Shown: positions 1-8,287 of the stretch, one piece after another
How positions within the stretch are numbered: the first letter of the stretch is position 1
How the letters are laid out: each line of letters opens with the position of its first letter
The notes under the pieces: generated by a model
Told to the model about the DNA's origin: nothing
What the model saw: the letters and a program-made list of their open reading frames with translations, nothing else
Databases searched by the model: none
Made by a program: the position numbers and the translations under genes
NCBI RefSeq assembly: GCF_017813245.1
Contig: NZ_JAGIQL010000002.1
Span: 62,001 to 126,000 of the forward strand
Direction: 5' to 3'
DNA: 64,000 nucleotides
From: Streptomyces montanisoli
Lineage (GTDB): Bacteria; Actinomycetota; Actinomycetes; Streptomycetales; Streptomycetaceae

Positions 1-1021
1 GTTTGGCCATCCGGGCCAGCTGGGTGTCGCCGCCGATGCGGGTGGCTTCGATCACCAGCCGTCCGCCTGCGTTGAGCGTGGCGCCGGTGACCGTGTCCCC
101 GGCCTGCACCTCGACGGGCACCGATTCGCCGGTGAGCATCGAGGCGTCCACGGCAGAGCTGCCCTCCACCACGAGCCCGTCGGTGGCGATCTTCTCGCCG
201 GGGCGGACCACGAAGTGTTCTCCGACAGCAAGCTCTTCTGTGCGTACACGTCGCTCGAGACCGTCCCGCAGGACGGTGACTTCCTTGGCCCCGAGCTGGA
301 GGAGCGCCTTCAGAGCCGCGCCGGCTTTGCGCTTGGAGCGGGCTTCGAAGAAGCGCCCGGCCAGGATGAAGGTGGTGACGCCGGCCGCCGCCTCCAAGTA
401 GATGTTCCCGGCGCCGTCGGTGCGGGCGACCGTGAACTCGAAGGAGTGTGTCATGCCGGCCATGCCGGCGGTGCCGAAGAACAGCGCCCACAATGACCAC
501 AGGAATGCGGCCGACGTGCCCAGCGAGATGAGGGTGTCCATGGTGGCCGCCCCGTGCCGCGCGTTGGTCCAGGCCGCCCGGTGGAACGGCCAGGCCGCGT
601 AGACCACGACAGGGGCTGCCAGCGTGAGGGAGAGCCACTGCCAGTACTCGAACTGCAACGGAGGAATCATGGCCATCGCGATGACCGGCACCGCCAGGAC
701 GACGGCGGTGATGAGCCGTTCGCGCAGCGGCCGCAGTTCGTCAACGCCGTCCACACCCGGCTTTGCGGCATCCGTCGAGGCAGCGGGGGGCGCGGGAGGC
801 GCGGCGGTGTAGCCGGTCGCCTCCACCGTGGCGACCAGGTCGTCCACTGTGACGGAGCGGCTGTAGCTGACCTTCGCCTTCTCGGTGGCATAGTTGACGG
901 TGGCCTCGACCCCGTCCATGCGGTTGAGCTTCTTCTCGATACGGGCAGCGCACGAAGCGCAGGTCATCCCGCCGATAGCGAGTTCGACCTGGCCCCCGTC
1001 GGGGGCAACCGTGGTCGTCAT
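1..1021 (-). CDS. copA: Copper-translocating P-type ATPase, N-terminal part (cut by window edge)
   Basis: This is the N-terminal ~340 residues of a P1B heavy-metal ATPase that exports copper across the membrane at the cost of ATP. Translation from the ATG at 1021 gives an N-terminal metal-binding domain with GMTCASC, then four hydrophobic segments, then the actuator domain with the TGES loop. The reading frame stays open to base 1, so the CPC, DKTG and ATP-binding parts lie outside the window. An AGGAGC ribosome binding site precedes the start. It lies 109 bp downstream of copZ in the same direction, and the pair is probably transcribed from the CsoR-type operator at 1451-1470. Copper specificity is inferred from the copZ partner and the operator. 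Confidence 0.9.
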   Translation of the reverse strand, partial: MTTTVAPDGGQVELAIGGMTCASCAARIEKKLNRMDGVEATVNYATEKAKVSYSRSVTVDDLVATVEATGYTAAPPAPPAASTDAAKPGVDGVDELRPLRERLITAVVLAVPVIAMAMIPPLQFEYWQWLSLTLAAPVVVYAAWPFHRAAWTNARHGAATMDTLISLGTSAAFLWSLWALFFGTAGMAGMTHSFEFTVARTDGAGNIYLEAAAGVTTFILAGRFFEARSKRKAGAALKALLQLGAKEVTVLRDGLERRVRTEELAVGEHFVVRPGEKIATDGLVVEGSSAVDASMLTGESVPVEVQAGDTVTGATLNAGGRLVIEATRIGGDTQLARMAK

Positions 1022-1087
1022 TCTTGCTCCTTGGACTGGAGATTCCCCGGCCAGAGCTTGACTCAGTCGTCCAGGGCCCGGCCGCGG

Positions 1088-1119
1088 GCCGCTTCGCCGC
1101 CGCGCGGCGGCGAAGCGGC
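1088..1119. terminator. Perfect 32-nt palindrome between copZ and copA
   Basis: The two 16-nt halves 1088-1103 and 1104-1119 are exactly self-complementary (GCCGCTTCGCCGCCGC and its reverse complement). The structure lies between the copZ stop and the copA start. No U-run follows it, so it may attenuate transcription or stabilise the copZ message rather than end it. Confidence 0.5.
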
Positions 1120-1130
1120 TGTGTGGCTGA

Positions 1131-1409
1131 TCAGGCGGCGTGGCCGGTGAGCTCGTAGCCCGCCTCGTCGACGGCCTTGGCGATCACCGACTCGTCCGGA
1201 GCTCCGTCGGTTGTCACCGTGACGCGCCCCGCGTCGACGTCGACGTCGACCGCACGGACGGCGGCGAGATCGCCGACGGCCTGAGTGATCGCGGTCTTGC
1301 AGTGACCGCAGCTCATGCCAGAGACCTGGTAGACGGTGACGACGCCTCCGGTGGCTTGATCGCCGGCCTCGCTGTGGCAGCTTCCGTCGGGGGTGCAGCA
1401 GGACGACAT
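1131..1409 (-). CDS. copZ: Copper chaperone CopZ-like, heavy-metal-associated domain
   Basis: This 92-aa cytosolic HMA-fold metallochaperone would hand Cu(I) to the copper ATPase. The MSCGHCK metal-binding motif lies near residue 30 within a typical ferredoxin-like HMA sequence. The N-terminus adds a Cys-rich stretch (SCC, then SC and His) that could bind extra metal. The ATG at 1409 was chosen because a GGAGGA ribosome binding site sits just upstream; longer in-frame starts would run into the operator. It is the first gene of a copZ-copA operon. Confidence 0.9.
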   Translation of the reverse strand: MSSCCTPDGSCHSEAGDQATGGVVTVYQVSGMSCGHCKTAITQAVGDLAAVRAVDVDVDAGRVTVTTDGAPDESVIAKAVDEAGYELTGHAA

Positions 1410-1450
1410 GGGATTCCTCCGAGATCGAACGTGTACGAGCACATTGCCAG

Positions 1451-1470
1451 GTATACCCCTTGGGGGTATT
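1451..1470. promoter_or_regulatory. CsoR-type copper operator upstream of copZ
   Basis: The sequence GTATACCCCTTGGGGGTATT is a G/C-tract pseudo-palindrome that matches the known actinobacterial CsoR operator form (TATACCCC, short spacer, GGGGTAT). A weaker half-site copy, GGTATACCCCCTCCCCCTAT, lies at 1481-1500. Both lie 40-90 bp upstream of the copZ start and would give copper-inducible derepression. No csoR gene is in the window. Confidence 0.75.
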
Positions 1471-1818
1471 CTCACTCTCAGGTATACCCCCTCCCCCTAT
1501 GAGAGGCAAGCTCCGCGAGCATGGGAGGGAATGAATGGGTAGGGCCAGATCGCCACAGAGGCACCGAGGCGGGCAGGCGTCGTCGGCGCGTCGAGACGTA
1601 GGCATTACCCCCGCTGTCTCGACGCCTCCCCGCTGACGCGCACCCCTCGCCGCGCCCACAAGGTCCCGGTTCCGCCACCCGTCAGCGTCGCACCGCTCAC
1701 CAACACGCCCACATGCCCACATGCCCACATGCCCAACTCGACGGATAACGCGGCCACTCCACCGAGGCACCATCCGCGCGCGTTCGGGAGCGACTGGGGA
1801 CTTGGGACTGGAATACAC

Positions 1819-1833
1819 TACCCCCCTAGGGTA
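1819..1833. promoter_or_regulatory. CsoR-like operator upstream of the MFS gene
   Basis: TACCCCCCTAGGGTA is palindromic (TACCC/GGGTA) and resembles the copZ operator. It sits about 50 bp before the MFS start codon and so is well placed to control it. This suggests that the efflux gene and copZA answer to the same or a sister CsoR-family repressor. Confidence 0.55.
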
Positions 1834-1884
1834 TGTTCCAGGCGATGCCGGCGGGCCACGCCGGCGAAACGTCAGGAGGGCATC

Positions 1885-3321
1885 GTGTCCAGCACTACGT
1901 CACCACCCGCGGCTCGTCGCTGGCTTGGATTGGCAGTGATCGCCACAGCCCAGTTCATGGTCATCATGGACACGTCCATCATCGGCGTCGCGCTGCCGCG
2001 GATGCAGGAGGATCTCGGCTTCTCACAGGAGAACCTCAGCTGGGTCTTCAACGCCTACGTGATCGCTCTCGGCGGTCTGCTGCTGCTGGGTGGACGGCTG
2101 GCCGATCTGTTCGGTGCACGCCGCATCTTCACTCTGGGCTGGGTGCTGCTCGCAGGCGGCTCTCTCATGGCCGGCCTCGCCGACTCAGTCGGCCTGGAAC
2201 TGGCCGGGCGCGCCCTCCAGGGCGGAAGTTCCGCGCTGATCGCGCCTTCTGCGCTCTCCATGCTCATGATGCTGTTCGGCACCCAGCCCCGGGAGTTGAC
2301 CAAGGCCCTCGCACTGTACGGCGCGGCCGCGCCGGCGGGGGGAACGGCCGGCGTCTTTCTGGGCGGCGTCATCACCGAATACCTCAGCTGGCCCTGGGTC
2401 TTCTACATCAACATCCCGATCGCCGTCGTCATCCTCGCCGTCACTCCCTCACTGATGCCCGCGGGAGGGGCCCGCGGCCGCGGCGGCATCGACGTGCTCG
2501 GGGCACTGACCGTGACGGGCGGCCTGGCTGCCGCTGTCTATGCCGTCGTCCAGGCTCCCGAGGTGGGATGGGGCGCCGCGCGGACCTGGTTGGTGCTCCT
2601 CGCCGCGGCCGCTTTGCTGACCATCTTCCTGGTCACCCAGGCCCGACGACGAGCGCCGCTGGTGCGGCTCAGTATCTTCTCCACCCCGAACCTCGCCGCC
2701 GCCAACCTCGCGCAGCTGCTCCTCGGGGCCGCGTGGATCCCCATGTGGTTCTACTTGAACCTCTACTTGCAGCAGGTACTGGGGTACACGGCCTTCCCCA
2801 GTGGAGCCGCCCTGTTGCCGATGACGGTTCTGATCATGATCGGCATGATCGTTCTCGCCCCCCGGGCCATCGCTCGTTTCGGGCCGAAGGCTGTCATCGT
2901 CGCCGGCCTGCTGGTGCTGGCCCTCGGCATGGTGTGGCTCTCAGCCGTACGCTCCTCGGGTTCTTTCCTGGTCGACGTGCTGCCTGCTTCGCTGGTGGCG
3001 GCTCTGGGCATGTCCTTGGCGTTCATTCCGTCGCTCGGCACCGCGATCTCGTCCGCGCGCCCCGAGGAGGGAGGCCTGGCTTCCGGCATCGTGAACACCA
3101 GCTACCAGGTCGGCTCGGCCCTCGGCCTTGCCATCATGACCGCTGTCGCCACGGCAATGGGGGCCGACAAGCTCGGCAACCCTGCCGCCCTCACCGACGG
3201 ATTCTCCGCCGCGTTCCTCGGCGCGGGTGCCATCGCACTCCTGGGTGCCCTGGCCGCAGCCGTCTTCCTACGAACGCCTGCCCCTGACCCTGTACCCGAA
3301 CCGGTCAAGGAAGACGCATGA
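1885..3321 (+). CDS. MFS drug:proton antiporter, DHA2 (EmrB/QacA) type
   Basis: This 478-aa integral membrane transporter has about 14 hydrophobic segments and would export a toxic compound in exchange for protons. The TM1 signature ends in MDTSIIGVALP, as in DHA2 proteins, and the motif A-like loop GGRLADLFGARR follows. The GTG at 1885 was chosen because AGGAGGG stands 4 nt upstream. A longer in-frame start at 1729 would place the operator at 1819-1833 inside the gene and adds a non-conserved Arg-rich leader. The substrate cannot be told from sequence. The CsoR-like operator hints at a metal link, but multidrug export is the family norm. Confidence 0.85.
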   Translation: MSSTTSPPAARRWLGLAVIATAQFMVIMDTSIIGVALPRMQEDLGFSQENLSWVFNAYVIALGGLLLLGGRLADLFGARRIFTLGWVLLAGGSLMAGLADSVGLELAGRALQGGSSALIAPSALSMLMMLFGTQPRELTKALALYGAAAPAGGTAGVFLGGVITEYLSWPWVFYINIPIAVVILAVTPSLMPAGGARGRGGIDVLGALTVTGGLAAAVYAVVQAPEVGWGAARTWLVLLAAAALLTIFLVTQARRRAPLVRLSIFSTPNLAAANLAQLLLGAAWIPMWFYLNLYLQQVLGYTAFPSGAALLPMTVLIMIGMIVLAPRAIARFGPKAVIVAGLLVLALGMVWLSAVRSSGSFLVDVLPASLVAALGMSLAFIPSLGTAISSARPEEGGLASGIVNTSYQVGSALGLAIMTAVATAMGADKLGNPAALTDGFSAAFLGAGAIALLGALAAAVFLRTPAPDPVPEPVKEDA

Positions 3322-3383
3322 CCGCTCACGCCGCCGCCCCGCCGCGCTCCTGACATCCCCTTCGGGTGGCGGCTGGACGCTGA

Positions 3384-3413
3384 CGTCTGCCTGACGTTCC
3401 CGTCCGGCAGACG
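3384..3413. terminator. Hairpin in the 3322-3674 intergenic region
   Basis: CGTCTGCC at 3384-3391 pairs with GGCAGACG at 3406-3413, giving an 8-bp stem with a 14-nt loop about 60 bp after the MFS stop. It is a plausible terminator. The rest of 3322-3674 shows no convincing gene. Confidence 0.4.
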
Positions 3414-3674
3414 GAGCGGTCCCGGGCCTGGCCGCTACGGCCGCATGCCCACCCCGGCGGAACGCAAGAGACCGGCCCTGTTCCCCTCCGGGAAGTGCAA
3501 CGCCAATCGGGGGTTGACGAAGCCCGCAGGGAAAGTGCCCGTAGGTCTGCAGTCGCAGCCACGTCCTGCTTGCCGGGAGCGCGCCCGGGGTGCACTCGTG
3601 ACCTGGCCAGCAGCGGAATACCCGCAAGCTGGTTTTGATTGCTTCTCCTGTAGTGATCGTGGGAGGGGGCACTG

Positions 3675-4610
3675 GTGGCCGAGCTGATGATGTTCCGACG
3701 GGACGCGGACGGACGGGATGTCGAGCTGCCCAGTTCGACGGTGGCGCTGGAGGTGGAGCTGCAGCGGCGAGTCGAGGCCGGCCTGGAGCAGATGCTGGGC
3801 GTCCGGTTCCTGGCATCGGAGTATCCGACCGGTCCGTGGCACCGGGGCCGGATCGACACCCTGGGGCTGGACGAGAACGGCAGCCCGGTGGTGATCGAGT
3901 TCAAGAAGGGCTCGGACAGCGGGGTGATGTCGCAGGCGGTGTCATACCTGTCCTGGCTGGAGTCGGCCCAGTACGAGTTCGAGGCGCTCGTGCGGAAGGC
4001 GCTGGGTGCGGAGGCCGCCGCGTCAATCGACTGGCGCCGTCCGCGGATGATCTGCATCGCTGCCGGCTTCTCGCACCACGACCGGGTGGCCGTGCAGAGG
4101 CTGCCCGAGCGGATCGACCTGGTGCGCTACCGGATCTTCGACGGTGGCCTCTTGGGGCTGCTGCTCGTTGATTCGGTTATTGGCTTCCCGAGCGCTGCCT
4201 CGTCCCGCCGGGGCCGGGAGCGGGCAACGGTGGTCGACAGCGTTCCGGTGGTTCCGGCGATTTCTTCGCCGACGGGTGGCGGTGCCGTACCGGAGTGTCT
4301 ACGGGACCTGTACGCGGAACTGGACGAAGCACTCACGGCGTGGGGCGAGGTGGAGGTGGCGCCGCTGCGGCACTACATCGCCTACCGGCGGTTGGTGAAC
4401 GTGGCGTCGGTGATCTTTCGTCCGAAGCACGAGGCGATCCTGGTGTACCTCAGACTCGACCCGGACTCGGTCGAGCTGGAGGAGGGCTTCACCCGGGATA
4501 TGCACGGCATCGGACACCTTGGGACTGGCGACCTGGAGGTGCGCGTCGTCTCGGCAACCGACCTGGAGAAGGCGGCGCCGCTCATCCGGCGGGCGTTTGA
4601 GGCCGCCTGA
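3675..4610 (+). CDS. PD-(D/E)xK nuclease (NucS-like) with C-terminal DUF5655
   Basis: This 311-aa protein probably cleaves DNA. Its N-terminal ~150 residues carry a NucS/DUF91-like nuclease core: RGRIDTLG supplies the Asp (D61) and IEFKKG supplies E75-x-K77. The C-terminal ~100 residues fit DUF5655, a small domain often attached to such nucleases. The start is GTG at 3675 behind a GGGAGGGGG tract. The gene converges on a DNA methyltransferase gene across a strong terminator, which suggests a restriction or defence context without proving it. The biological target is unknown. Confidence 0.75.
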   Translation: MAELMMFRRDADGRDVELPSSTVALEVELQRRVEAGLEQMLGVRFLASEYPTGPWHRGRIDTLGLDENGSPVVIEFKKGSDSGVMSQAVSYLSWLESAQYEFEALVRKALGAEAAASIDWRRPRMICIAAGFSHHDRVAVQRLPERIDLVRYRIFDGGLLGLLLVDSVIGFPSAASSRRGRERATVVDSVPVVPAISSPTGGGAVPECLRDLYAELDEALTAWGEVEVAPLRHYIAYRRLVNVASVIFRPKHEAILVYLRLDPDSVELEEGFTRDMHGIGHLGTGDLEVRVVSATDLEKAAPLIRRAFEAA

Positions 4611-4619
4611 CGCAACAGG

Positions 4620-4663
4620 AAGGGTGGCTGGTGCATCGGGTAGTCGATGCACCAGCCACCCTT
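4620..4663. terminator. Bidirectional terminator, perfect 18-bp stem
   Basis: AAGGGTGGCTGGTGCATC (4620-4637) and its exact complement (4646-4663) flank an 8-nt loop. The hairpin lies between two convergent genes and carries A and T residues at its ends, as expected of a terminator working in both directions. Confidence 0.85.
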
Positions 4664-4706
4664 CGGCATCTGCGGGCCGCCGGCCCCGGCCTCTCCGCTC
4701 TCACGC

Positions 4707-5453
4707 TCATGCCTCCGGTCCGGCCAGCTCGAAGTCGTCCTTCGTCAGTTCGGCCAGCAGCCGTTCATTGGCGACGTCGGCGTAGTGCGCGGACAGCTCG
4801 ACGCCCACGAAGCGGCGTCCCTCGCGCAGGGCCGCGACCCCAGTGGAGCCGCTGCCGGTGAACGGGTCAAGGACGGTGCCCCCCTCGGGGCAGACCTGGA
4901 CGAGCTGCTGCATGACCTCGACCGGCTTCTGGGTGATGTGAACCCGGCCCTTGCGGGGCTGGGAGGCGATGTAGTGCCCCGGCAGGTAGAGGTCGCGGGT
5001 GTTGTCGAGGGAGCCCTTGACGCCCCAGATGATGAACTCCGAGTCCTGCTTCGGTCCACCCTTGCGGGGCCGGCTGGACGGCTTGATCCACGAGATCGTG
5101 CCGCTCCACGTCCATCCCGCCATCTGCAGGGCGTCGGAGGTGGTCGGCTCCTGGCGCCAGTCGGTGAAGACCATGGCGACCGCGTGCTCGGTCGAGGCCC
5201 GGTACGCCTCGGTGAGCAGCTCGGTGAGCCAGGAGCGGTAGGAGCGCTGGTCACGGTTCTCGCCCGGGAAGTTGGCGAGGTCGTGCGCCGAGTTGCTGGT
5301 GACGTACTTGGCACGTGCCGTGCGGCCGGTTCGATCGGAGCTGGTACGGCCCCCGGAGTTGTACGGCGGGTCAGTGATCACCGCCTGGACGCTCTCGTCC
5401 GGGAGGGACTTCAGGACGGTCAGGGCATCGCCTCGGTGCAGCGTGTAGCTCAT
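4707..5453 (-). CDS. DNA methyltransferase, beta-class N6-adenine/N4-cytosine type
   Basis: This 248-aa SAM-dependent enzyme would methylate an exocyclic amino group in DNA. Motif IV DPPY (residues 28-31) precedes motif I FTGSG (near residue 200), the order of the beta class. A further signature, ITQKP, lies before motif I. The ATG at 5453 starts directly into the conserved fold (SYTLHRGDAL); the longer in-frame start at 5510 adds only a basic non-conserved stretch. The recognition sequence cannot be read from the protein. Such orphan enzymes are common on phages and integrative elements for self-protection. Confidence 0.88.
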   Translation of the reverse strand: MSYTLHRGDALTVLKSLPDESVQAVITDPPYNSGGRTSSDRTGRTARAKYVTSNSAHDLANFPGENRDQRSYRSWLTELLTEAYRASTEHAVAMVFTDWRQEPTTSDALQMAGWTWSGTISWIKPSSRPRKGGPKQDSEFIIWGVKGSLDNTRDLYLPGHYIASQPRKGRVHITQKPVEVMQQLVQVCPEGGTVLDPFTGSGSTGVAALREGRRFVGVELSAHYADVANERLLAELTKDDFELAGPEA

Positions 5454-6034
5454 GGGGAGGGCCTCTCTTCGGGGACGGCGGAGTCTTGACCCGCTCCGGA
5501 CAACGCTCAACGGCGTGCATCCGGCGCGGGGTTGCAGCGGAGGTTAGCGGCGAATTCCGGTCGCGCCTAACGCGGCGGCTCCCCGCTTTGGACCCCGGGA
5601 CGGCAGTCGTTTGGTGCGGCCGGAATCCCGGTCTACTGTCTCGCCGTGCCACCGGGAAGGAGCGCTGCTCCCACCCCCGTTGAGCTGTGCTTATCCGCGC
5701 TGTCTCGTCCAATCGAGCAGCGTCGGAGGCATGTTGCCCATCTGCGCGCGAGCGCCGTGAGGAGGCCCACGTGCACTGCCTGAGATTACGAGCGCGGCTG
5801 GCTGCCGCGCGTGACCTGAAACCGGGGTCCGGGAGCTACCAACTCCTCCGCCCCAGGCCCGCCGAGAGGCGGATGCACATCGGCGCGGTGCCGACGGCTT
5901 TGCACGAGAAGTCGGCACCGCGTCTCCTTCGAACACCGAGGAGCCGCTGCGATGCAGCATGCCCAGGCACACCCGCGCCCCGACCCACCTCCGTCGTCTG
6001 GTCCGCACCGCCGTCGTGCTGTACGGAGGCGGCC
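5454..6034. other. Long intergenic leader before the conjugation operon
   Basis: This 580-bp stretch lies between divergent genes and has no gene I trust. It contains a perfect 12-bp inverted repeat, CGCGGTGCCGAC (5884-5895) and its complement (5911-5922), with a 15-nt loop. A smaller hairpin sequence, CCGGGAGCTACCAACTCC (5829-5846), recurs in inverted orientation at 35705-35722. A strong ribosome binding site, GAGGAGG, stands at 5758-5764 before a GTG at 5771 in frame with the following gene, but the encoded 88-residue extension is not protein-like. The operon promoter should lie here. Confidence 0.5.
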
Positions 6035-7180
6035 GTGAAGAAGACGACGGGAGCCCTCGTCGGTCTGTGCGCTACCGGACCGCTCCTGCTGGCACTGCCG
6101 ATCCTTGGCATCGGTGCCGGGATCGCATCGGCCTCGTGCTCGACCGGTGGTGCACAGGGTGTGGACGCCTCCGCCGTCGCCAAGCAGGTGAAGGCCATCC
6201 TGGACGGCGGCGACAAGGGCTCAGTCTCGGTGCCGGGGCTGGACGCGCCTGCCGACCAGGTGCCCAACGCCAAGACGATCCAGGCCACGGGCGTCGCGAT
6301 GAACATCCCCGCCCGAGGGCAGGTCGTCGCCCTGGCGACCGCGCTGCAGGAGAGCGGCCTGCGAAACCTGACCTACGGCGACCGCGATTCGCTGGGTCTC
6401 TTCCAGCAGCGGCCGTCGATGGGCTGGGGCACGGCCAGCCAGATCCTCGACCCAGTGCACGCCTCGACGAAGTTCTACGAGGGACTCAAAAAGGTCTCCG
6501 GCTGGCAGTCCTTGTCCGTCGCCCAGGCCGCCCAGGCGGTGCAGAAGTCGGGCTTCCCCGAGGCGTACGCCAAGTGGGAGCCGCTGGCCACCGCCCTGCA
6601 GAAGTCCATCGAGCCCCTGCTGCAGAAGGCTGGCAGTGCATCGCCGAGCCCGTCGCCGTCCGGCTCTGTCGACACCAGCAGCCCCTCTCCCGATTCCGCG
6701 GGCGGTTGTTCGGCGGACGGCGACGGGACGGACTTCGGCACCATCCCGGCGGGCGCCCTGCCGGACGAGTACAAGATCCCCGCCTCCGCGCCGCCGAAAG
6801 TGCAGACGGCGATCCGGTGGGCGCTCGGCCAGCTCGGCACCCCGTATCAGTGGGGCGGCACCTGCACCGACTCCCACGGCAAGAACCCGATGGGCCGCTG
6901 CGACTGCTCCTCCCTGATGCAGGGCGCGTACAAGGCCGCCGGGGTCACCCTGACAAGGACCACGTACACGCAGGTCAAGGACGGCAAGGCCGTCTCGGTC
7001 GATGCCCTCAAGCCGGGCGATCTCCTCTTCACCGAGGGGACGGCCGCCGTGCCAGAGCACGTCGGGATGGCGATCGGACAGGGCCTGATCGTCCACGCCC
7101 CACACACCGGTGACGTCGTACGGATCACAACAGTCGCGTCCTGGAAATCACGGATTCTCGCGGCCCGCCGAGTCGTCTGA
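6035..7180 (+). CDS. Secreted wall hydrolase: lysozyme-like transglycosylase plus NlpC/P60 peptidase (VirB1-like)
   Basis: This 381-aa protein would cut peptidoglycan so that a transfer channel can cross the wall. A hydrophobic signal or anchor segment occupies the first ~35 residues. A lysozyme-like domain follows, with the likely catalytic Glu in ALQESG and the GLFQQRPS signature. A Ser/Pro linker leads to a C-terminal NlpC/P60 domain with the nucleophile in CDCSSLMQG and the His in EHVGMAIG. The GTG start at 6035 has ACGGAGG upstream. As the first gene of the transfer operon it matches the place and role of VirB1 and of CwlT-type enzymes in Gram-positive conjugative elements. Confidence 0.88.
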   Translation: MKKTTGALVGLCATGPLLLALPILGIGAGIASASCSTGGAQGVDASAVAKQVKAILDGGDKGSVSVPGLDAPADQVPNAKTIQATGVAMNIPARGQVVALATALQESGLRNLTYGDRDSLGLFQQRPSMGWGTASQILDPVHASTKFYEGLKKVSGWQSLSVAQAAQAVQKSGFPEAYAKWEPLATALQKSIEPLLQKAGSASPSPSPSGSVDTSSPSPDSAGGCSADGDGTDFGTIPAGALPDEYKIPASAPPKVQTAIRWALGQLGTPYQWGGTCTDSHGKNPMGRCDCSSLMQGAYKAAGVTLTRTTYTQVKDGKAVSVDALKPGDLLFTEGTAAVPEHVGMAIGQGLIVHAPHTGDVVRITTVASWKSRILAARRVV

Positions 7181-7270
7181 CCGGCGCTCCTCCCCCTCCT
7201 CACCTCGCCCTCGCACCGCTGGTTCGCCTCGCCAGGCTTCGGCGTGCGCTCATTCAAACTGGAGTTCCCT

Positions 7271-7579
7271 ATGTATCTCGCTGACCAGGTCATACAGCTG
7301 GCCTACGACCCCGGAATCAAGCCGAACGAGGGCGGGCTCCCGGGCCTCAACGTCCTCAAGCAGGTAATGGGCTCGATCAACCTCTTCGGGCTCATCGCCG
7401 TGGTCGGCGCCCTCGCCGTCAGTGCGGGCGTATGGGCCTGGGGGCATCACTCGGGCGGCCACCAGGCCGAGGCGAACGGGAAGAAGGGCGTGTTGGTAAG
7501 CGCGGGCGCGGCCCTTCTGCTCGGTGCGGCCAACGGTGTGGTGGCGTTCTTCTCGACACTCGGGACGCAGGTCCACTGA
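7271..7579 (+). CDS. Small two-TM membrane protein, pilin-like (VirB2/TrbC-like; DUF6112-like)
   Basis: This 102-aa protein has two hydrophobic segments (about residues 38-60 and 76-98) around a short polar loop with GHHSGGHQ. The size and topology match VirB2/TrbC subunits. I believe it belongs to the family called DUF6112, found beside Streptomyces transfer genes, but could not check. The ATG at 7271 was chosen for the GGAG 7 nt upstream. Its stop overlaps the next start (TGATG), so the two are translationally coupled. Confidence 0.7.
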   Translation: MYLADQVIQLAYDPGIKPNEGGLPGLNVLKQVMGSINLFGLIAVVGALAVSAGVWAWGHHSGGHQAEANGKKGVLVSAGAALLLGAANGVVAFFSTLGTQVH

Positions 7580-8259
7580 TGGCTCAGCACTCCACCCACC
7601 CCGGCGGCGCATCTCGCGTGCGCCGCCGGGCGCTGCTCGGCGCTGCAGTCCTGGCGGTGCTCGTCGCCCTCGCCGGCCTGGCTGCCTACCTCACCCGCGA
7701 GGGCCGAAGCCCCTCCGACACTCCGGCGCCACCGCCGAGTTCGCCCACGGCGTCCTCGTCGACCGCGGCACCGTCCGGGCCGCACACCCGGCCCCGCGCT
7801 CTGCCCGTTCCGCCGAAGACCCACGATCCGATCACCTACGGGAAGGCCGCCGCAGCAGCGCTGTGGTCGTACGACACCCGCGCGTACTCGCAGCCCGATC
7901 TGCGCAAGGCGTTGCGCGGCTGGCTGACCAAGGAGTCGAAGTACGCCGATCCGGCCTCCGTCGACCAGGCGGTCCCCTCGCCCGTGCTGTGGAAGGAGAT
8001 GGCGGCCAACAAGCAGGTCGCCACCGCCAAGATCAATGAGGGGCACTTCCCGCACGCCTTCACCCAGGCCCTCCAGGACGACCCTGGGGCGATCACCCAG
8101 GCGTACGTCTACGCCGTCACGGTCTCCGGCAAGCAGTCGATTAGCTGGAAGGGCTCACCCGCCGGCGGCGCGGAGAGCCGTTCCACCACCCTCGCGGTCC
8201 AGTGCCGACCCGACCACCCCTGCGCCCTGGTCGGCGTCATGCCGTCCGTCGCGCCCTGA
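7579..8259 (+). CDS. Bitopic membrane protein, VirB8/TcpC-like
   Basis: This 226-aa protein has a basic cytoplasmic tip (RVRRRALLG), one transmembrane segment (about residues 20-38), a Pro/Ser-rich linker and a ~140-residue extracytoplasmic domain. Single-pass proteins with an NTF2-like outer domain act as assembly factors (VirB8, TcpC) in type IV secretion systems. The assignment rests on topology and operon position between pilin-like and VirB6-like genes, not on a sequence motif. Confidence 0.6.
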   Translation: MAQHSTHPGGASRVRRRALLGAAVLAVLVALAGLAAYLTREGRSPSDTPAPPPSSPTASSSTAAPSGPHTRPRALPVPPKTHDPITYGKAAAAALWSYDTRAYSQPDLRKALRGWLTKESKYADPASVDQAVPSPVLWKEMAANKQVATAKINEGHFPHAFTQALQDDPGAITQAYVYAVTVSGKQSISWKGSPAGGAESRSTTLAVQCRPDHPCALVGVMPSVAP

Positions 8260-8287
8260 CCCTCGCCCCAGAACGGAGGTACGACCC

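Noticed and set aside
1729-1884. Longer start for the MFS gene
   Set aside because: It would put the CsoR-like operator inside the coding sequence and adds an Arg-rich non-conserved leader. GTG 1885 has an excellent ribosome binding site.
3445-3687. 80-codon frame in the gap before the nuclease gene
   Set aside because: It has no ribosome binding site and no protein-like composition, and its frame ends inside the nuclease start.
5690-6034. Possible c-di-AMP (ydaO-type) riboswitch before the wall-hydrolase gene, as is common for such genes in actinobacteria
   Set aside because: The conserved GAATC and GGGGGAGCGG-type blocks of that riboswitch are not found in the leader.
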